Shown here in pieces: positions 1 to 8,500 of a stretch of 11,610 nucleotides of DNA. This DNA comes from Chitinophagaceae bacterium UBA2789. Its GTDB lineage: Bacteria > Bacteroidota > Bacteroidia > Chitinophagales > Chitinophagaceae. The DNA is taken from positions 1 through 11,610 of the forward strand of contig DEHX01000094.1 in assembly GCA_002352145.1 (NCBI GenBank), read 5' to 3'. The notes under the pieces are model-generated. The model was not told where the DNA came from. It did no database searches and saw only the letters and a program-made list of their open reading frames with translations. The number at the start of each line of letters is the position of its first letter. Positions within the stretch are counted from its first letter, which is position 1. The position numbers and the translations under genes were made by a program.

Positions 1-159
1 GCCGGTGAACTGACCCGTAATCCCACATTAAAGAACCTTGACAAGGGCTATGAGTTTATGCCGAAATACGGAAAACAGGTAAGTGCCCGTCAAATGATTG
101 TTCCCTGTATCTATCGTAACTATATTTGCTTTGCCAAAATAGATTACACACAGAATTAA
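1..159 (+). CDS. C-terminal end of an unidentified protein (5' truncated)
   Basis: An open frame runs from the first base of the window to a TAA at 157-159 and gives 52 residues of the end of a protein whose start lies outside the window. The visible part is mixed polar and aromatic, contains the stretch GYEFMPKYGKQVSARQ followed by a more hydrophobic IVPCIYRNYICFAKI, and ends in DYTQN. It has two cysteines and no obvious membrane segment or repeat. I do not recognise the family. The stop lies only 18 bases before the start of the DUF6427 gene on the same strand, so the two are probably co-transcribed. That it is coding rests on the continuous frame and the tight spacing to the next gene. Confidence 0.6.
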   Translation, partial: AGELTRNPTLKNLDKGYEFMPKYGKQVSARQMIVPCIYRNYICFAKIDYTQN

Positions 160-177
160 TAATACCGTCCATTATCC

Positions 178-1167
178 GTGACAGGCATATTTAAACAGAA
201 AAACCCGGCAAACATTTTTTTGTTGCTGGTATTTGGGGTTTTAATAAAAATTCCTGCTTTTCTGCATCCTCATATCCCGGTTCCCAATAATGAAGATGGT
301 TTATTGTTCCGGGAGATCACTCATTTTCTTGCTCCTGCCGGTAAAGCCAATCCCGTTATTTACCCCTTGCTGGCTGTTGGATTATTGTTTCTTCAGGCTG
401 TCATTCTTACAAGGTTTATCAATCACCAACGCATGACAAGCCATCAAACCTGGTATCCCGGAATGGCTTACCTGTTGCTGACTTCCTTGTTTCCTGAATG
501 GAACTATTTTTCAGCGCCACTTATCATAAATACCTTTTTACTTTTCATATTATCGGCTCTATTCAAAACGTATAACCAGCCAGATGCAAGGGGCAGTATT
601 TTTAATATTGGCCTTACCTTAGGTATAGGGTCTTTCGTGTTTTTCCCTTCTGTCACTTTCATCATTTGGGTTATTTTGGCGCTGGCAGTGATGCGGCCCT
701 TCAGGTTGTCAGAATGGTTATTATGTATGGTTGGCGCTACCACTCCCTATTATTTCTTTGCTGTTTATCTTTTTATAACTGATCAATGGAGCTGGCAGAA
801 CCTGTGGCCTCACTTTAGTATAGATTTACCCGTTTTACTCCCATCCTTATGGCTGGCTGGCGGAGCTTTTTTGTTGGTAATGCCTTTCCTGGCAGGTGGT
901 TATTTTGTACAGGACAACCTGCGAAAAATGCTCATACAGGTCAGGAAGGGTTGGAGCTTGTTGTTATTATACCTGCTGGGGGCCCTTTTTGTACCTTTTA
1001 TTAATAGTACAAACAGCCTTGAGAATTGGGTGATCGTTGCCATACCTTTTGCCGCTTTTCATGCCAGCATGTACATATACGCCTCATTCCGGATTGTGCC
1101 CCAGCTTTTTTTCTGGTTATCTGTTGGTTTTATCCTTACTTACCAATACTGGGGACCGGGTTGGTAA
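178..1167 (+). CDS. DUF6427-type polytopic inner-membrane protein
   Basis: This 329-residue protein is strongly hydrophobic, with about nine or ten likely membrane segments, for example around residues 11-28, 58-78, 94-106, 112-130, 142-175, 180-201, 218-242, 260-276, 284-304 and 308-325. Residues 29-50 (HPHIPVPNNEDGLLFREITHF) form a short polar loop after the first segment. The length, the opening pattern of a short charged start followed at once by a membrane helix, and the overall layout match the uncharacterised DUF6427 family of Bacteroidota as I remember it; I could not run a profile search. The start is a GTG at 178, chosen because it lies 18 bases after the preceding stop and places the first helix at the usual distance. 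No catalytic motif is visible. It sits 63 bases upstream of purQ on the same strand. Its function is unknown; a transport or envelope role is only inferred from the topology. Confidence 0.78.
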   Translation: MTGIFKQKNPANIFLLLVFGVLIKIPAFLHPHIPVPNNEDGLLFREITHFLAPAGKANPVIYPLLAVGLLFLQAVILTRFINHQRMTSHQTWYPGMAYLLLTSLFPEWNYFSAPLIINTFLLFILSALFKTYNQPDARGSIFNIGLTLGIGSFVFFPSVTFIIWVILALAVMRPFRLSEWLLCMVGATTPYYFFAVYLFITDQWSWQNLWPHFSIDLPVLLPSLWLAGGAFLLVMPFLAGGYFVQDNLRKMLIQVRKGWSLLLLYLLGALFVPFINSTNSLENWVIVAIPFAAFHASMYIYASFRIVPQLFFWLSVGFILTYQYWGPGW

Positions 1168-1196
1168 AAGGTGGAAAAGAGTTGAACTGCCGGGGT

Positions 1197-1204
1197 TATC
1201 TTTG
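1197..1204 (+). promoter_or_regulatory. Candidate Bacteroidota -7 box upstream of purQ
   Basis: TATCTTTG matches the Bacteroidota primary-sigma -7 consensus TAnnTTTG exactly and lies 26 bases before the purQ ATG, which would give a leader of about 20 bases. No convincing -33 TTTG lies at the expected 17-20 base spacing; the nearest TTG (1182-1184) is only 12 bases away. It may give purQ its own promoter in addition to read-through from the membrane-protein gene. Confidence 0.35.
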
Positions 1205-1230
1205 TTCCTTAATTTTAATATTCATCATTT

Positions 1231-1908
1231 ATGAAATTTGGCGTTGTAGTTTTTCCGGGATCTAATTGCGACAGGGATATGCATGATGCCCTGAAGTACG
1301 ACCTGGGGCAGGATGTTACCATGCTCTGGCATAAGGACAGGGACCTCAGCAAATTCAATACAGAAGATTGCATAATCCTGCCGGGCGGTTTTTCATACGG
1401 TGATTATTTACGTTGCGGGGCGATTGCCCGTTTTAGCCCGATGATGCAAAGTGTGATAGAATTTGCCAATGCCGGAGGAAAAGTATTTGGGGTCTGTAAC
1501 GGTTTCCAGATACTCTGCGAATCACATTTACTTCCCGGAGCCTTGCTGAGAAATGCCAACCAGCAATTTGTCTGTAAAAACGTATATATCACAAACGAAA
1601 CCGGGAAACCCTATAAAATTCCAATTGCCCACGGTGAAGGTCGTTACTATGCTGATGAAAAAACGTTGAATGAATTGGAGGCTAATGGACAGGTAATTTT
1701 TTATTACTGTGATGAGAATGGGAAAATAACTGCTGAAGCCAACCCCAACGGATCTACCCGCAATATTGCCGGCATCTGTAATGCTGAGAGGAATGTATTC
1801 GGTATGATGCCACATCCGGAACGAGCCTGTTCGGGTGTTTTGGGAAATACAGACGGGCAGGAAATTATAAGGGCAATGCTGATGGCAGAGCAAGTGAATG
1901 TTGGCTAA
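1231..1908 (+). CDS. purQ: Phosphoribosylformylglycinamidine synthase glutaminase subunit PurQ
   Basis: PurQ is the class I glutamine amidotransferase subunit of FGAM synthase, the fourth step of de novo purine synthesis. It releases ammonia from glutamine, which PurL uses to convert FGAR to FGAM with ATP in the cytosol. The 225 residues begin with the typical [33 protein letters not shown] at about 50-66 supplies the oxyanion region. The nucleophile is Cys89 in GVCNGFQ, and His195 and Glu197 in MMPHPER complete the triad. Full length and all catalytic residues are intact. A separate PurQ of this size implies the PurS/PurQ/small-PurL type of complex rather than the single-chain enzyme of Escherichia coli; purS and purL are not in this window. 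The ATG at 1231 places the conserved N-terminus exactly. It follows the DUF6427 gene by 63 bases, and a hairpin terminator follows the stop. Confidence 0.97.
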   Translation: MKFGVVVFPGSNCDRDMHDALKYDLGQDVTMLWHKDRDLSKFNTEDCIILPGGFSYGDYLRCGAIARFSPMMQSVIEFANAGGKVFGVCNGFQILCESHLLPGALLRNANQQFVCKNVYITNETGKPYKIPIAHGEGRYYADEKTLNELEANGQVIFYYCDENGKITAEANPNGSTRNIAGICNAERNVFGMMPHPERACSGVLGNTDGQEIIRAMLMAEQVNVG

Positions 1909-1910
1909 AA

Positions 1911-1945
1911 AAATAGAGAATGATCAGGGTCACTCTCCATTTTTT
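1911..1945. terminator. Bidirectional rho-independent terminator between convergent genes
   Basis: GAGAATGA (1916-1923) pairs with TCACTCTC (1930-1937) across a six-base loop, with one A/C mismatch in an eight-base stem. On the plus strand the stem is followed by CATTTTTT. On the minus strand it is followed by TATTTTTTT, because an A-run precedes the left arm. It starts just after the purQ stop and about 20 bases beyond the end of the minus-strand thioredoxin gene, so it can end transcripts from both sides. Confidence 0.72.
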
Positions 1946-1964
1946 GACTTAATATCTTTTGTGT

Positions 1965-4028
1965 CTAATTTTCATAAATTTTATCATCGATTGGTTTCAC
2001 CTCAGCATTTTGAACTTTTATAGTAATTATATTTGCCTGGTTAACTTTGAAGGGTATCATTAACCCGTTTACATTACGATAGTCTTCATAATTTGCAAAT
2101 GTTTCAAAGTAACCTCCTCCTTTTCGTGGTTCAATGTTGGTGGTCAGAATGACTACTTTATCAATAAGGTAGGTTTTCTTATTTATATAATATTTCTCCT
2201 CTTTATCCTTGAATTTTATTTTCAGTACGTAGCAACTGTCTGTAGTTGTTGTATTTTCTTCTGCAAATTTTACTGTTGCATTGTTAATAGTTTTATGTAA
2301 AAAAAGCTCCAACCCGTTAAGTTTACTTATCCATGAGTCTTTTAAGTTAAACTGGGCGGGATTATTTGTTGAAACTTTTTCTCCATTCATAATTGCATAT
2401 TTTTCGGTAAAATAATCTTTGCCTAATAGCATCAGCATTTGCTCTGTTTCTTCAAACTGATTGGTATTTTTGAATTTGTCGGGATAACTATAATAAATCT
2501 TTCCATTCGTATTAAAGGCTACTACAGACTGGCGGTAAGTTAACATTAAGCCATTTTGCTTGAGTGCTTCGGCTCCTATGGCTTTAAAATGTTTTTGAAG
2601 AATCTCTTCTGTGTTTTTACCAAATAGCTCTTCATCAATAATGCCCTTTATCTCTTTCTTGTTTTCCGGTTTCATCATGTTGTCCGAGATGATATAGCCA
2701 TCTGCATCAATAAGCATATACCGGGGAATGGACTCAATTCCATAAGCTTTCGGAAACTCATTCTTAAAATCTCCTTTAGCATGTAAAATAGTCCCATGCA
2801 AATCCTCATCCCTTACGGCCTTTAGCCAGGCTGGCTTTGATTTGTCCAAAGAAACACTTGCAAAGACTATATCCTTGCCAGCATAGGCTTTTTCGAGTTC
2901 TTTTTGGTGGGGGATTTGTGCTTTGCAGGGGGCACACCAGGAAGCCCAAAAATCTATAAAAAGCATTTTTCCTTTGAAATCAGCTAACCTGTAATCTTTA
3001 CCTGTCGAGTCCTGTAATAAAAAATCAAATGCCTTTTTGCGGACTGCATTCAAATCTGGAAGCTTGTTAGCTCTCAGGCGTTCAATTTTTTCCGTATATG
3101 TATTTCTTACAGATTGAGTAGAGTTGTCATATAAGTAGGATACAAACGCTTCATTTTTAAGGCCATTTGTGGGTAATTCAATTCTTAGCTTTTCAGAAAA
3201 AAGTTCGCTTTTAATGATGGTGTCTGAAACAAATTTGCTGATGGCCTCGGCAGCAATAAATTGGGATACATTTTTTTGTTTTATAAAGTCTATGCTCAAA
3301 TTGTATTTTTCCAAGGTTCGGGCTGCATAGGCATTTGTCAGTTCTGTTAAATACTCTTTAAGGAATGGGATGTTCAATGCAGTCCTCTTAAGTTTCGCTG
3401 CTTTGATTTCCTGTAATGCTTTTTCAATCTCAACTAACGACATTTTATCTATGACTGTGAAATTTCTGAACGCTTTTATGAAAAGCAATATGTCAGATTT
3501 GAAGTTTGGGATAGAGGTAATAAATGATGCATTTTTGGAAAGTTGTTCTTTCAATTTTGTTTCTGCAAAGGCTAATGGTTCATTATTGTTGAACAATAAC
3601 TGGTGCCAATCCCTGCTTTTTGTGTCTATGCCTTGTTCCTGGAGGGCATTGAAATACGTATTAAAAATTTCCTGCAGTTTATTGATCTTATTATTATTGA
3701 ATTTTACAACACTTTCCTGCATTGAGTTTTTTTCAATTGTCAAATCAATTTTTTCTTTCGGGACAAGGTAAAAATATTGCTGCTTGGCATTGCCTGATTT
3801 TATTTCTACAAATTGGGGTTCCAGTAAGTTTATATCACCGGCAAATCCCTGATCTTCTTTTTTGATATTCAAGCTATCTAGTTTACCGTCATGTATGAAC
3901 TGAATTTGCCTGACCATTTTGGCGATTTTGCCTTGAACTTTTCCTGAAATAGCTGTTTTTTGTAAAAAAGCAGGCGATGCAATTAAAGTAAAACAAAACA
4001 GCAAGATTGGCTTTATTAACCTGTTCAT
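1965..4028 (-). CDS. Secreted TlpA-like thioredoxin with LolA-like C-terminal region
   Basis: The 687-residue protein opens with a signal peptide (about residues 1-20, ending in SPA before FLQK, with no lipobox), so it should act in the periplasm. Residues of about 25-100 resemble the beta-rich DUF4369-type domain that often precedes TlpA domains in Bacteroidota. About 110-325 is helical and charged. A thioredoxin-like AlkC/TSA-TlpA domain follows at about 335-465, with the redox motif WCAPC (Cys365, Cys368) in DFWASWCAPCK and the cis-proline in ESIPRYMLID (Pro435). From about 475 to the end the pattern changes: KHFKAIGAEALKQNG, KIYYSYPDKFKN, EKYYINKKTYLIDKVV and NYEDYRNVNGLMIPFKV resemble the LolA-like beta-sheet fold of lipoprotein-sorting proteins. 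The family role is reduction or isomerisation of disulfides. The fused domain suggests binding of a lipid-like or hydrophobic partner, which is inference. It is the last gene of the sigma/FecR/SusCD array, 92 bases after susD, with a strong hairpin in the gap. Start: ATG at 4028, directly before the signal peptide. Confidence 0.85.
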   Translation of the reverse strand: MNRLIKPILLFCFTLIASPAFLQKTAISGKVQGKIAKMVRQIQFIHDGKLDSLNIKKEDQGFAGDINLLEPQFVEIKSGNAKQQYFYLVPKEKIDLTIEKNSMQESVVKFNNNKINKLQEIFNTYFNALQEQGIDTKSRDWHQLLFNNNEPLAFAETKLKEQLSKNASFITSIPNFKSDILLFIKAFRNFTVIDKMSLVEIEKALQEIKAAKLKRTALNIPFLKEYLTELTNAYAARTLEKYNLSIDFIKQKNVSQFIAAEAISKFVSDTIIKSELFSEKLRIELPTNGLKNEAFVSYLYDNSTQSVRNTYTEKIERLRANKLPDLNAVRKKAFDFLLQDSTGKDYRLADFKGKMLFIDFWASWCAPCKAQIPHQKELEKAYAGKDIVFASVSLDKSKPAWLKAVRDEDLHGTILHAKGDFKNEFPKAYGIESIPRYMLIDADGYIISDNMMKPENKKEIKGIIDEELFGKNTEEILQKHFKAIGAEALKQNGLMLTYRQSVVAFNTNGKIYYSYPDKFKNTNQFEETEQMLMLLGKDYFTEKYAIMNGEKVSTNNPAQFNLKDSWISKLNGLELFLHKTINNATVKFAEENTTTTDSCYVLKIKFKDKEEKYYINKKTYLIDKVVILTTNIEPRKGGGYFETFANYEDYRNVNGLMIPFKVNQANIITIKVQNAEVKPIDDKIYEN

Positions 4029-4058
4029 TAGTATTATATTAAGATTTTAGATAAGTAA

Positions 4059-4105
4059 GAATGCAAACCAATGAACAAGTAATAAACTGTTAATGGTTTG
4101 CATTC
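4059..4105 (-). repeat. Perfect 12-bp inverted repeat between susD and the thioredoxin gene
   Basis: GAATGCAAACCA (4059-4070) and TGGTTTGCATTC (4094-4105) are perfect reverse complements separated by 23 bases. The repeat fills the middle of the 92-base gap after the SusD stop. In the minus-strand transcript it would form a 12-bp hairpin. The following bases are TTACTTATCTAAAATC, without a U-run, so it is not an ordinary terminator. It could stabilise the 3' end of the susCD message after processing, partly attenuate transcription into the thioredoxin gene, or bind a regulator as DNA. Confidence 0.75.
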
Positions 4106-4120
4106 GGTCTGGTTAGCTTA

Positions 4121-5548
4121 TTAATAGCCGGGATTTTGTGTTAGATTCGGACTGTTATTTAATTCCGTAAGTGGAATAGGCCACAAATTATAATGCGGTT
4201 TGTAATTAGCGGCTTTGTATGGTATAGCTCCTAAAACTGCCTGCAATTGACCGGTACGCTTAAGGTCATACCAGCGGTGACCTTCGTAAAATAATTCTGT
4301 CACTCTTTCTTTTTCTATTGCTGCAAGTATTTGTGTTTGTGTGCCGGCAGTGGTGTTGGGTAGCCCTGCTCTTGTACGAACCAGGTTAATGTCAGTTGAA
4401 GCTGAATTTGCACCAGTTAGATTACCTTGTTGTGCCCTGGCTTCTGCCCTTATAAGGTACAGTTCGGCTAATCGTTGATAGATAAAATCCTGGGGATTGG
4501 CATTTATACTTGTTGAAGTAGCAGAAGAGTTATACAAGTATTTATTGGCAAATACCTTTCCAAATAGTGAAATAGTCCAGTTGCCATTTACATTCCTTTG
4601 GTCTCCGGATTCAAACCTGGCTAACATAGCGGCTGGAATAGCACAATGGCTGGAAGTCGTATTGCCACTTGTGGCAGGAAGTGTAAGCCATCCCAATACA
4701 GCCCTGTTATCAAACAACAAGCCTGTACCAGTTGAACCCATTGAAAAAATGGCTTCCCGGCTGCCTCTTTTAAATACATTATTAACCCCCGTTACAAGTA
4801 AATACTGGCTGCTATTTATTACTTCCGATGCAGTAGCTTCTGCTTCGGCCCATCTTCCTAAGTATAGATACACTTTGGCAAGTAAAGCGAGTGGCTGAAA
4901 TTTATTATGTATCGTTTTAGAGTTGCTCGTACTAACAGTTGAAGGCAAATCTGCAGCAGCTTCCTGTAAGTCTTTTATAATTTGATTGTATACTTCATTT
5001 GCAGGAGTTCTTGGTTTATTAAGATTTTCATCCGCACTGGTTGTGGTAATTAATGGTATATCTCCCCAAGAAGATACCAGTGTAAAATGTTCTGCTGCTC
5101 TTATATATTTGGCAGCAGCAATGTATTGTTTCTTTTCGGCATCAGGTAGTATAGTGGTACTTACTGAAGGCAATTTTTCAATTAAATTATTTGCCCTGAA
5201 TATTGTCCTGTAAAAGAATACCCATTGCATCAGTTGTGTATTTGCAGGCACAATATTAGCGCTGATGATATCCCCGATTTCCGAACCCGGTAAGGGACTA
5301 ATTTCTCCTTCATCTGACCACCAGAAAGTGATTTTGTAATAATTGGCTTTTATTATACCTTCTGAAAAGGCACTGTACATGCCATTAACGGCTGAAATAA
5401 TCGTGGGTTTAGTATTAAAAACATTTCCTGTACTTAATTGATCAATTGGTAATGGAACTTCCAGATATTTTTTACAACCCGTAATTGTCGGGGCTATACA
5501 AATAACTAATAGTAAAAGCCTTGTGGGTATTTTATATAAGAATTTCAT
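4121..5548 (-). CDS. SusD/RagB-family outer-membrane nutrient-binding lipoprotein
   Basis: SusD-type proteins are surface lipoproteins that form a lid over the SusC channel and capture the substrate. This one has 475 residues, within the family range. A lipoprotein signal peptide ends in the lipobox ITGC, making Cys25 the lipidated residue, followed by KKYLEVP. The SusD-like N-terminal region with its TPR-type helices covers about 30-230 and includes YIRAAEHFTLVSSWGDIPLI, the part best conserved in the family. The RagB/SusD C-terminal region covers about 260-475, with YQRLAELYLIRAEARAQQG, the ERVTELFYEGHRWYDLKRTG block and the usual ending LTQNPGY. The start is ATG at 5548, only 17 bases after the SusC stop, so susC and susD are translated from one message. 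The sequence does not reveal the ligand: no sugar-utilisation enzymes lie nearby. Confidence 0.95.
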   Translation of the reverse strand: MKFLYKIPTRLLLLVICIAPTITGCKKYLEVPLPIDQLSTGNVFNTKPTIISAVNGMYSAFSEGIIKANYYKITFWWSDEGEISPLPGSEIGDIISANIVPANTQLMQWVFFYRTIFRANNLIEKLPSVSTTILPDAEKKQYIAAAKYIRAAEHFTLVSSWGDIPLITTTSADENLNKPRTPANEVYNQIIKDLQEAAADLPSTVSTSNSKTIHNKFQPLALLAKVYLYLGRWAEAEATASEVINSSQYLLVTGVNNVFKRGSREAIFSMGSTGTGLLFDNRAVLGWLTLPATSGNTTSSHCAIPAAMLARFESGDQRNVNGNWTISLFGKVFANKYLYNSSATSTSINANPQDFIYQRLAELYLIRAEARAQQGNLTGANSASTDINLVRTRAGLPNTTAGTQTQILAAIEKERVTELFYEGHRWYDLKRTGQLQAVLGAIPYKAANYKPHYNLWPIPLTELNNSPNLTQNPGY

Positions 5549-5565
5549 AATAAATTTCTTTTATT

Positions 5566-8500
5566 TTATAATGATAATTGAATGCCTGCTGTCCAGGTTT
5601 TTAATACCTGGCCACCTCTAATTTGTACAAGCTCAGGATCTTTATAGATCCTGTCACTGGTCCATGTAAAAAGGTTTTGTCCCCTTAAATACACAACAGC
5701 TTTATTAATTTTTGCTTTAGAAACAAATGCTGTTGGTAAAGTATAGGAAAGAGACAGGTTCTTTAACCGGGCATAGAAAACATCATTTAATGCTGCAGAT
5801 GAAAGAGGGAAAATAGTGCTTAAGAGATTAGTTGTAGCATTAGAAGCTGCACCACTGAACAATCTCGGATATTTATATGTATCTCCCGGACTTCTCCAGT
5901 AATTGCCATAAAAATCAGCAATGGGTGGATTATTCAATTGACCCATATATGTGGTGTTAAACAACCAGTTGGTAGCCAGTTGCTGTGAGAATTGGAAGAA
6001 AACATCCAGTTCAAATCCTTTATATGATAGCTGATTGCCAAAGCCGCCAAAAGTTCTTGGGATGGCTGAGCCAATGAAGGTGCGATCATTATTGTTAATC
6101 AGTCCGTCTCCGTTCAAGTCTTTAAAAACAGGTAATCCGGTAGCAGGGTCCACCCTTTCAAATATTTGCGTCCATTCTGTATTCAATAATGTTCTGGGGC
6201 TATTAACGGGTAAACCAATCTTTAACCTGTTTGCAAATGATGACCGTTCAAGGCCCGGAAATTCTATGAGTTTGTTTTTTAGTAAAGTGAGATTAAAATT
6301 AGTTTTCCATTGGAGTTTTGCTTTTTGCCTTGTGTTTTGAGTGTTTAACTCAAACTCCCATCCTTTGTTTTCAACAACTGCCGGTATGTTCGTTATGTAA
6401 CTATTAAAACCGGTTTGTGAAGGAATAGGAGTGCTGGCAAGCAAATCGGTAGAACGGGTACGGTACCAGTTAATATTTAGCAAAATTCTGTCCTTAAGAA
6501 AACCAGTTTCAAGAGCCAGATCCAGTTTTCGGCTGTTTTCCCAACCGATAGATGAGTCGGCCAGGTAGTTTGCTGCTAGACCTGCTGATCCATCATAAAA
6601 ATTTGAAGAATACAAACTGGTGTATTGGTAGTCGGTAATATTATCATTACCACTGGTGCCATAACTGCCCCTTAGTTTGCCATAGCTTAGGAATGAAAGT
6701 TTGTCTTTCAACCAGTTTTCACTGGTAAAAATCCATCCAAGACCCAAAGCTCCAAAATTACCCCATTGTTTTTTGGGGCCAAAGCGGGATGATCCGTCTC
6801 TTCGGTAAGTAAGATTGATCAGGTACCTGTTTTCCCAATTATAATTAACTCTGGCAAATGCTGAATTAAATCTATAATAGGTAGATGTGTTGGAACGGTT
6901 TGCTACAGATGTAGCTGCTGCCCAGCTATAGAGCAACAGGTCTGATGTATATCCGTTTAAATTTATTGAATTACTACTTGTTTTTCTGTCAAAGAAAGTA
7001 CTGCCAACAAGTGCTTCAATTTTCCCTTTTGACAGTTTTCCACTGTATAAAAGCTGCGGTTCAAAATTCAAAGACTGGAATTTGCTTTGAGCCCAGTTAA
7101 GATTGGGTACGTTAGTGCCCGGATTCAGGGGGTTAATGGAAGTAGAGGGTGTACCTGTTTCAGTTGTTGTAATCTGGTCATTATATCCCAAAAGTGTTTT
7201 AACCTGCAACCCTTTATAAATGCGGTAGGTTACCTCCATGTTGGCAATTAAATTTTTTGTTTTGCTTTCCGTTCTTGCTTCCTCCATGGCAAGGGGACTA
7301 ATTAACAAACTGCTTTGTGTAATGGTCGGGCTGGGCCACCAGATACTGCCATCATTGTTTTTCATTGGCATATTTGGCGGAGCACTGGCTAACAATCCTC
7401 CGGAACCACCGCCCCTGGATGGTTTAAGTTTAGTGGTGATGTATGAAGTATTTAAGGAAATTCTCAGCTTGTCATTAAGTGAAGTATGATTTACATTTAA
7501 GTTACCCGAAATTCTTTCCAGTGAAGGGCTTCCTCTTGTAATATCATTTTGTTTCTGATATCCGCCACTTGCATAAAAATTTAATCTTTTTTCACCTCCT
7601 GACAGATTGGCCTGCGCATTAATGGATGGTTCTGAATTACCGTATTCAAAATCGGTCCAGTCAGCAGTGGCATTGGTAGAATCCCAAACCAGCAGGTCAG
7701 GTGCATTATTGAAGGTAGGCGTTATTGGGTTGATCGCAACCCCGGTCGTAGGATTATGATTGCCCATGTTAAATGCATCACGGCGCATTTGTCTGTAGGC
7801 TGCCAGCGTAAGTCTTTCGGGCAAATAAGTTGCTCTGTTAGACATTGTGCTAACATCAATATTAAACCGTGTAGCTCCCAGTTTTGCCTTTTTTGTAGTT
7901 ATAAGCACTACACCGTTTGCACCTCTGGAACCATAAATGGCTGTGGCATCTGCATCTTTTAAGATCTCAATACTTTCAATATCTGCAGGATTTATGGCGG
8001 TCATATTCGTACTGCCGAATGACATATAAGAGCCTATAGCAGTGCCAAGACCCCTGTTTGGATCGGGGAGAATTGCCCCATCAACTATAACCAGTGGCTG
8101 GTTACCTGCCTGTATTGTATTGATACCCCTTATTTGTATTTCAGTGCCGCTTCCCAACGAGCCTGTATTCTGATTTATTGAAACACCGGCCATTCTGCCT
8201 TGTAATGCCTGCAGGGGATTGGCAACTGGCTGACGGTCTATCGCATCCGCTTTTAGTGTTGTAACAGCTCCCGTTTTATATCTCCGTGTAGTTTTACCAT
8301 ATCCAATTATTTGTATTTCATCTAATGGGGATACACGGATCTTTACGGTTACTACTACTGATGTTTTACCATTTAAGGCCACTTCCTGTGTTTCAATGTT
8401 CACACCTGTAAAAACCAGCACAGCTTTTTCATCTATACCTTCAAGAGTAAAAGTTCCGTTAACTCCTGTTGTTGTACCACGGTTTGTGCCTTTTACACTT

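Noticed and set aside
1026..1265. Alternative plus-strand frames overlapping the end of the DUF6427 gene and the start of purQ
   Set aside because: Their sequence reads as out-of-frame translation of the hydrophobic membrane protein, and they run into the purQ start.
7238..7489. Plus-strand open frame inside susC, one of several in the minus-strand genes
   Set aside because: It lies fully opposite a well-supported susC region, has no family resemblance and no separate promoter; the same holds for the other opposite-strand frames within susC, susD, fecR and the thioredoxin gene.
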